A stretch of 64,000 nucleotides of DNA, from positions 40,231 through 104,230 of the forward strand of contig JAFRTU010000003.1 in NCBI GenBank assembly GCA_017439085.1. The letters run 5' to 3'. Under the pieces are notes generated by a model. It did not search any database, had not been told where the DNA came from, and saw nothing but the letters and a program-made list of their open reading frames with translations. A program made the position numbers and the translations under genes. Source of the stretch: Clostridia bacterium. GTDB lineage: Bacteria; Bacillota; Clostridia; Christensenellales; Christensenellaceae. Of the stretch, positions 62,110 to 64,000 are shown piece by piece; the stretch's first letter is position 1, and every line of letters starts with the position of its first letter.

Positions 62110-62478
62110 ATGAATTTCTTCAACAGGATAGGATATGAGCTGAGAAAGTTCATGATCGGCAGGTATGGTATTGACAATCTTGGTATAATCTTAATGGTAG
62201 CAGGGTTCGTTTTGAGCCTGTTCTCGAGGATCTCGATAGTAATATCAGCAATCTCTCTTCTGATCCTGGGATTCGGTATCTTCAGGATGCTGTCAAAAAA
62301 CATTCCACAGAGGAAGAAGGAGAACAGTTTTGTAATGGATCTGTTTTCCAAGAAGGAATCCGGATACAGATATTTCAGGTGTCCGGACTGTTCTCAGAAG
62401 ATTAGGGTTCCTAAGGGAAAGGGAAAGATACGGATAACCTGTCCTAAATGTGGACATAGATTTGAGAAGAATACGTAA
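62110..62478 (+). CDS. Small membrane protein with C-terminal zinc ribbon
   Basis: A 122-residue protein: two membrane segments (about 25-43 and 45-62), a charged linker, then a zinc ribbon CPDCSQKIRVPKGKGKIRITCPKCGH (the two CxxC pairs). Membrane-anchored zinc-ribbon proteins of this kind are common in Clostridia; function is unknown. GGAGGGGAAAAG precedes ATG 62110. Confidence 0.75.
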   Translation: MNFFNRIGYELRKFMIGRYGIDNLGIILMVAGFVLSLFSRISIVISAISLLILGFGIFRMLSKNIPQRKKENSFVMDLFSKKESGYRYFRCPDCSQKIRVPKGKGKIRITCPKCGHRFEKNT

Positions 62479-62493
62479 AAAGGAGACTTATAT

Positions 62494-62697
62494 ATGATCA
62501 CTAAGGATATGAAAATAATGGACATACTGAACAGGGATATCAACTGCCAGGAGATATTTTATGAGTTCAACATGTTCTGCATCATGTGCCCCGCATCCGC
62601 CAATGAGACACTGGAGGAGGCTTGCATGGTACATGGCATCGATCCTGACATCCTTGTCGGAGAGCTCAACAATTTCTTTGGACATCTTGGAGCATAA
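62494..62697 (+). CDS. DUF1858 domain protein
   Basis: A 67-residue protein matching the DUF1858 family: MKIMDILNRD at the start and NMFCIMCPASANETLEEAC in the middle with the two Cys of the family. Members are often found with redox or Fe-S proteins but no reaction is known. AAAAAGGAGACTTATAT precedes the ATG; it follows the zinc-ribbon gene by 15 bases. Confidence 0.85.
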   Translation: MITKDMKIMDILNRDINCQEIFYEFNMFCIMCPASANETLEEACMVHGIDPDILVGELNNFFGHLGA

Positions 62698-62738
62698 GGT
62701 CTCCTCTTTTTCCATAAAAGGATACGTTGGCTAAAGCA

Positions 62739-62768
62739 ATGCCCCGATATGATTCATATCGGGGCATT
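62739..62768. terminator. Bidirectional terminator
   Basis: GCCCCGATATGA and TCATATCGGGGC (62741-62765) form a 12-base stem, with AAT and ATTCTTTTAT at the ends. Between the DUF1858 gene and convergent thiT. Confidence 0.8.
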
Positions 62769-62790
62769 CTTTTATTCTTACGGGAGAAGC

Positions 62791-63591
62791 TCAGGCTTTT
62801 GCTTGAGCATTTTCCTTCTTTAGGAGCTGTTTACGCCTAAGCGATTCAAGGGCTTTCTTCATTGCAGGGATAAGGCAGATGAGACTGCAGATCAGTATCT
62901 CAGGGATCATGTAACTTCCATTATATAAAAGTGAATAAAGCCATGGAGCCTGTCCCTCAGGAGCATATTCTCCAAAGAAGAGCCAACCTGAAAGGAAAGA
63001 ACAGAGGTATCTCAGAAGTCCTCCGGAAACGATTCCGGGTATAATGCTGTTTCTAAAGAAACCAGAAGCACCAATTACTGTAAAGCCGAAAGTATAGTCA
63101 AGCAGGAACTGTACCCAGTGCACTACATAAATGCCCTGTGTGAGCTGGAGCAGTGAATATACGAAAGCTACGAAAAGTCCTTTTACCGGTCCGTAGATAT
63201 ACGCAAACACGAATATGGGCAGCATACTTGCAGGGGTTATGGTACCTCCGTTCGGGAGCTCATAAAGCTTGAGACATGAGAGAACATAAGCAAGAGCGAG
63301 ACATAATGCTCCTACAACGAGCTCGTTCGTGGTCCACATCAGATTCTCATCTTTATCCGATGTTTTGGACAGTATCAGAATACCGACCACTATCACGCCC
63401 AGACAGACCAGGGCGGTTATGATCCCGGCAGAGAGACCTCCGTCGGATGATGGAATGAATTTCTTGAAGAAATCAATAATGGTTCCGTTTCCGGATATCA
63501 CGAACAGCAATAATCCGATGGCGACAAGGATCACGGCAATTATAAGCATCGTGACCCATGCCTTAAGTTCGATCGACTTTTTCTTTTCCAT
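62791..63591 (-). CDS. thiT: Thiamine ECF transporter S component
   Basis: A 266-residue protein: residues 1-110 are an unusual N-terminal extension with three membrane helices (WVTMLIIAVILVAIGLLLFV and ALVCLGVIVVGILIL), then a ThiT core at about 115-260 with ELVVGALCLALAYVLSCLKL, GGTITPASMLPIFVFAYIYG, and GVVSLLQL-like (FVYSLLQLTQGIYVVHWVQ). It binds thiamine for an ECF importer. A TPP riboswitch with its own terminator lies just upstream. ATG 63591 follows AAGGAGGTTTTT; upstream in-frame starts lie inside the riboswitch. Confidence 0.9.
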   Translation of the reverse strand: MEKKKSIELKAWVTMLIIAVILVAIGLLLFVISGNGTIIDFFKKFIPSSDGGLSAGIITALVCLGVIVVGILILSKTSDKDENLMWTTNELVVGALCLALAYVLSCLKLYELPNGGTITPASMLPIFVFAYIYGPVKGLFVAFVYSLLQLTQGIYVVHWVQFLLDYTFGFTVIGASGFFRNSIIPGIVSGGLLRYLCSFLSGWLFFGEYAPEGQAPWLYSLLYNGSYMIPEILICSLICLIPAMKKALESLRRKQLLKKENAQAKA

Positions 63592-63613
63592 AAAAACCTC
63601 CTTGCCGCCGGAG

Positions 63614-63641
63614 AAAAAAAGAGCCCCACGTGGTAGTGGGG
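63614..63641 (-). terminator. Terminator between TPP riboswitch and thiT
   Basis: On the minus strand CCCCAC-TACCAC-GTGGGG is followed by CTC and seven T. TPP binding is expected to favour it. Confidence 0.85.
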
Positions 63642-63660
63642 ATACATTTAATTTAAAAAA

Positions 63661-63740
63661 GTATCTCCGCTTCCCTACGATAGAATTAACCATATCAGGT
63701 TCAAAGGGTATATATCTCAGCTTTTCAGCACCCCTAGCGG
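63661..63740 (-). promoter_or_regulatory. TPP riboswitch (THI element)
   Basis: On the minus strand the conserved parts are all visible: CCGCTAGGGGTGC, GCTGAGATATA, ACCCTTTGAACCTGAT, GGTTAATTCTATCGTAGGGAAGCGG. Stem P1 closes with CCGCT/AGCGG. The thiT gene is the first downstream. Confidence 0.97.
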
Positions 63741-63758
63741 CTATTAAATTCAATTCTT

Positions 63759-63786
63759 ACTATATACATATCGAGTGAAATGTCAA
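63759..63786 (-). promoter_or_regulatory. Promoter of the thiT transcript
   Basis: On the minus strand TTGACA (63786-63781) and TATAGT (63764-63759) are 16 bases apart, about 20 bases before the riboswitch. Confidence 0.7.
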
Positions 63787-63898
63787 GGAAAAAGGCAAAG
63801 AAAACAGAGGTCGTGTGATAAATGTACGTATAAGATGATATATAAAAATGAAGGGAAGAGAAAATGGTACGAGTTTGAAAAAAAGGATAAAAAATGTG

Positions 63899-63928
63899 TT
63901 GACATGAAAATAAGTGATTTGGTAATAT
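63899..63928 (+). promoter_or_regulatory. Promoter reading out of the window
   Basis: TTGACA (63899-63904) and TAATAT (63923-63928) with an 18-base spacer, on the plus strand, followed by a short hairpin-like CGAGCGCTCG. The gene it would serve lies beyond the window. The stretch 63787-64000 contains no gene that I can see. Confidence 0.4.
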
Positions 63929-64000
63929 ATACGAGCGCTCGAAAAAAGCGCGAACCTTGACAACAGAATAACGTAAACAATGAAGCATCATTAAAGCAGA

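Noticed and set aside
1..64000. CRISPR arrays, insertion sequences, prophage or integrase genes
   Set aside because: No regularly spaced direct repeats, transposase, recombinase or phage structural genes were seen, although the 7.1-10.8 kb block has island-like composition.
63929..64000. Start of an rRNA operon or T-box after the promoter at 63899
   Set aside because: Only about 70 bases remain, with no conserved rRNA or T-box segment visible.

Overview
The window looks like the chromosome of a low-to-moderate GC Bacillota, most likely a Clostridia-type anaerobe. The evidence is an AddAB/RexAB recombination pair, a glycine cleavage operon with split P protein behind a glycine riboswitch, ThiT behind a TPP riboswitch, QueT behind a preQ1-type leader, BspA-like repeats with SLH-like modules, and frequent AGG/AGA/ATA codons in the backbone genes. 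Exact taxonomy cannot be fixed from the sequence alone.

Layout. (1) 1-6630 is the end of a surface-polysaccharide locus: glycosyltransferase (cut by the window edge), Wzy-like polymerase, Wzx-like flippase, a frameshifted acyltransferase, UDP-GlcNAc 2-epimerase, a metallophosphoesterase and a VanZ-like protein. (2) 6650-10094 is a compositionally distinct cassette (CGC/CGG/CTG/ATC-rich) with a glmS-type self-cleaving ribozyme in its leader; the genes behind it are nagB, a left-handed beta-helix acyltransferase and glmM, not glmS. A plausible reading is a dedicated amino-sugar supply module for the polysaccharide locus. An HTH protein (10143-10808) closes the foreign-looking block. (3) 10812-19912 is ordinary backbone: queT, a phosphoribosyltransferase, HAD phosphatase, GyrI-like protein, MFS / radical SAM / MBL operon, PrpF-like isomerase and a CorC/HlyC protein. 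(4) 19913-25810 holds the first of five mannitol-1-phosphate-dehydrogenase-like paralogs, then a small secreted protein, a large FtsX permease, an ABC ATPase and an AraC/GyrI regulator; the secreted-protein gene and the regulator gene are each interrupted by one small lesion. (5) 25754-36353 contains a class I glutamine amidotransferase, rpsF-ssb-rpsR, Mrp, HIT, tRNA-Arg, gcvT-gcvH-gcvPA-gcvPB, a MATE pump and asnA. (6) 36377-41214, all minus strand, is a glycosyltransferase, a BspA/SLH surface protein and an S9 peptidase.

(7) 41417-51600 is one tightly packed plus-strand transcription unit: a membrane protein, four more MtlD-like paralogs with a catalytically complete chorismate mutase inserted between the second and third of them, then YybS-like protein, rplI, dnaB and a pseudouridine-synthase-like/GNAT fusion whose catalytic Asp is missing. 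This is the most unusual arrangement in the window. (8) 51617-64000 has an anchored solute-binding protein and ispE (minus), an rRNA-type methyltransferase, an intact RluA-family synthase, addB-addA, two small proteins and thiT.

Most convincing hunting results: the glmS ribozyme upstream of nagB, the MtlD-like/chorismate mutase array, the pseudo-synthase/GNAT fusion, and three independent single-lesion gene disruptions (3072-3075, about 21375, 25430-25432).
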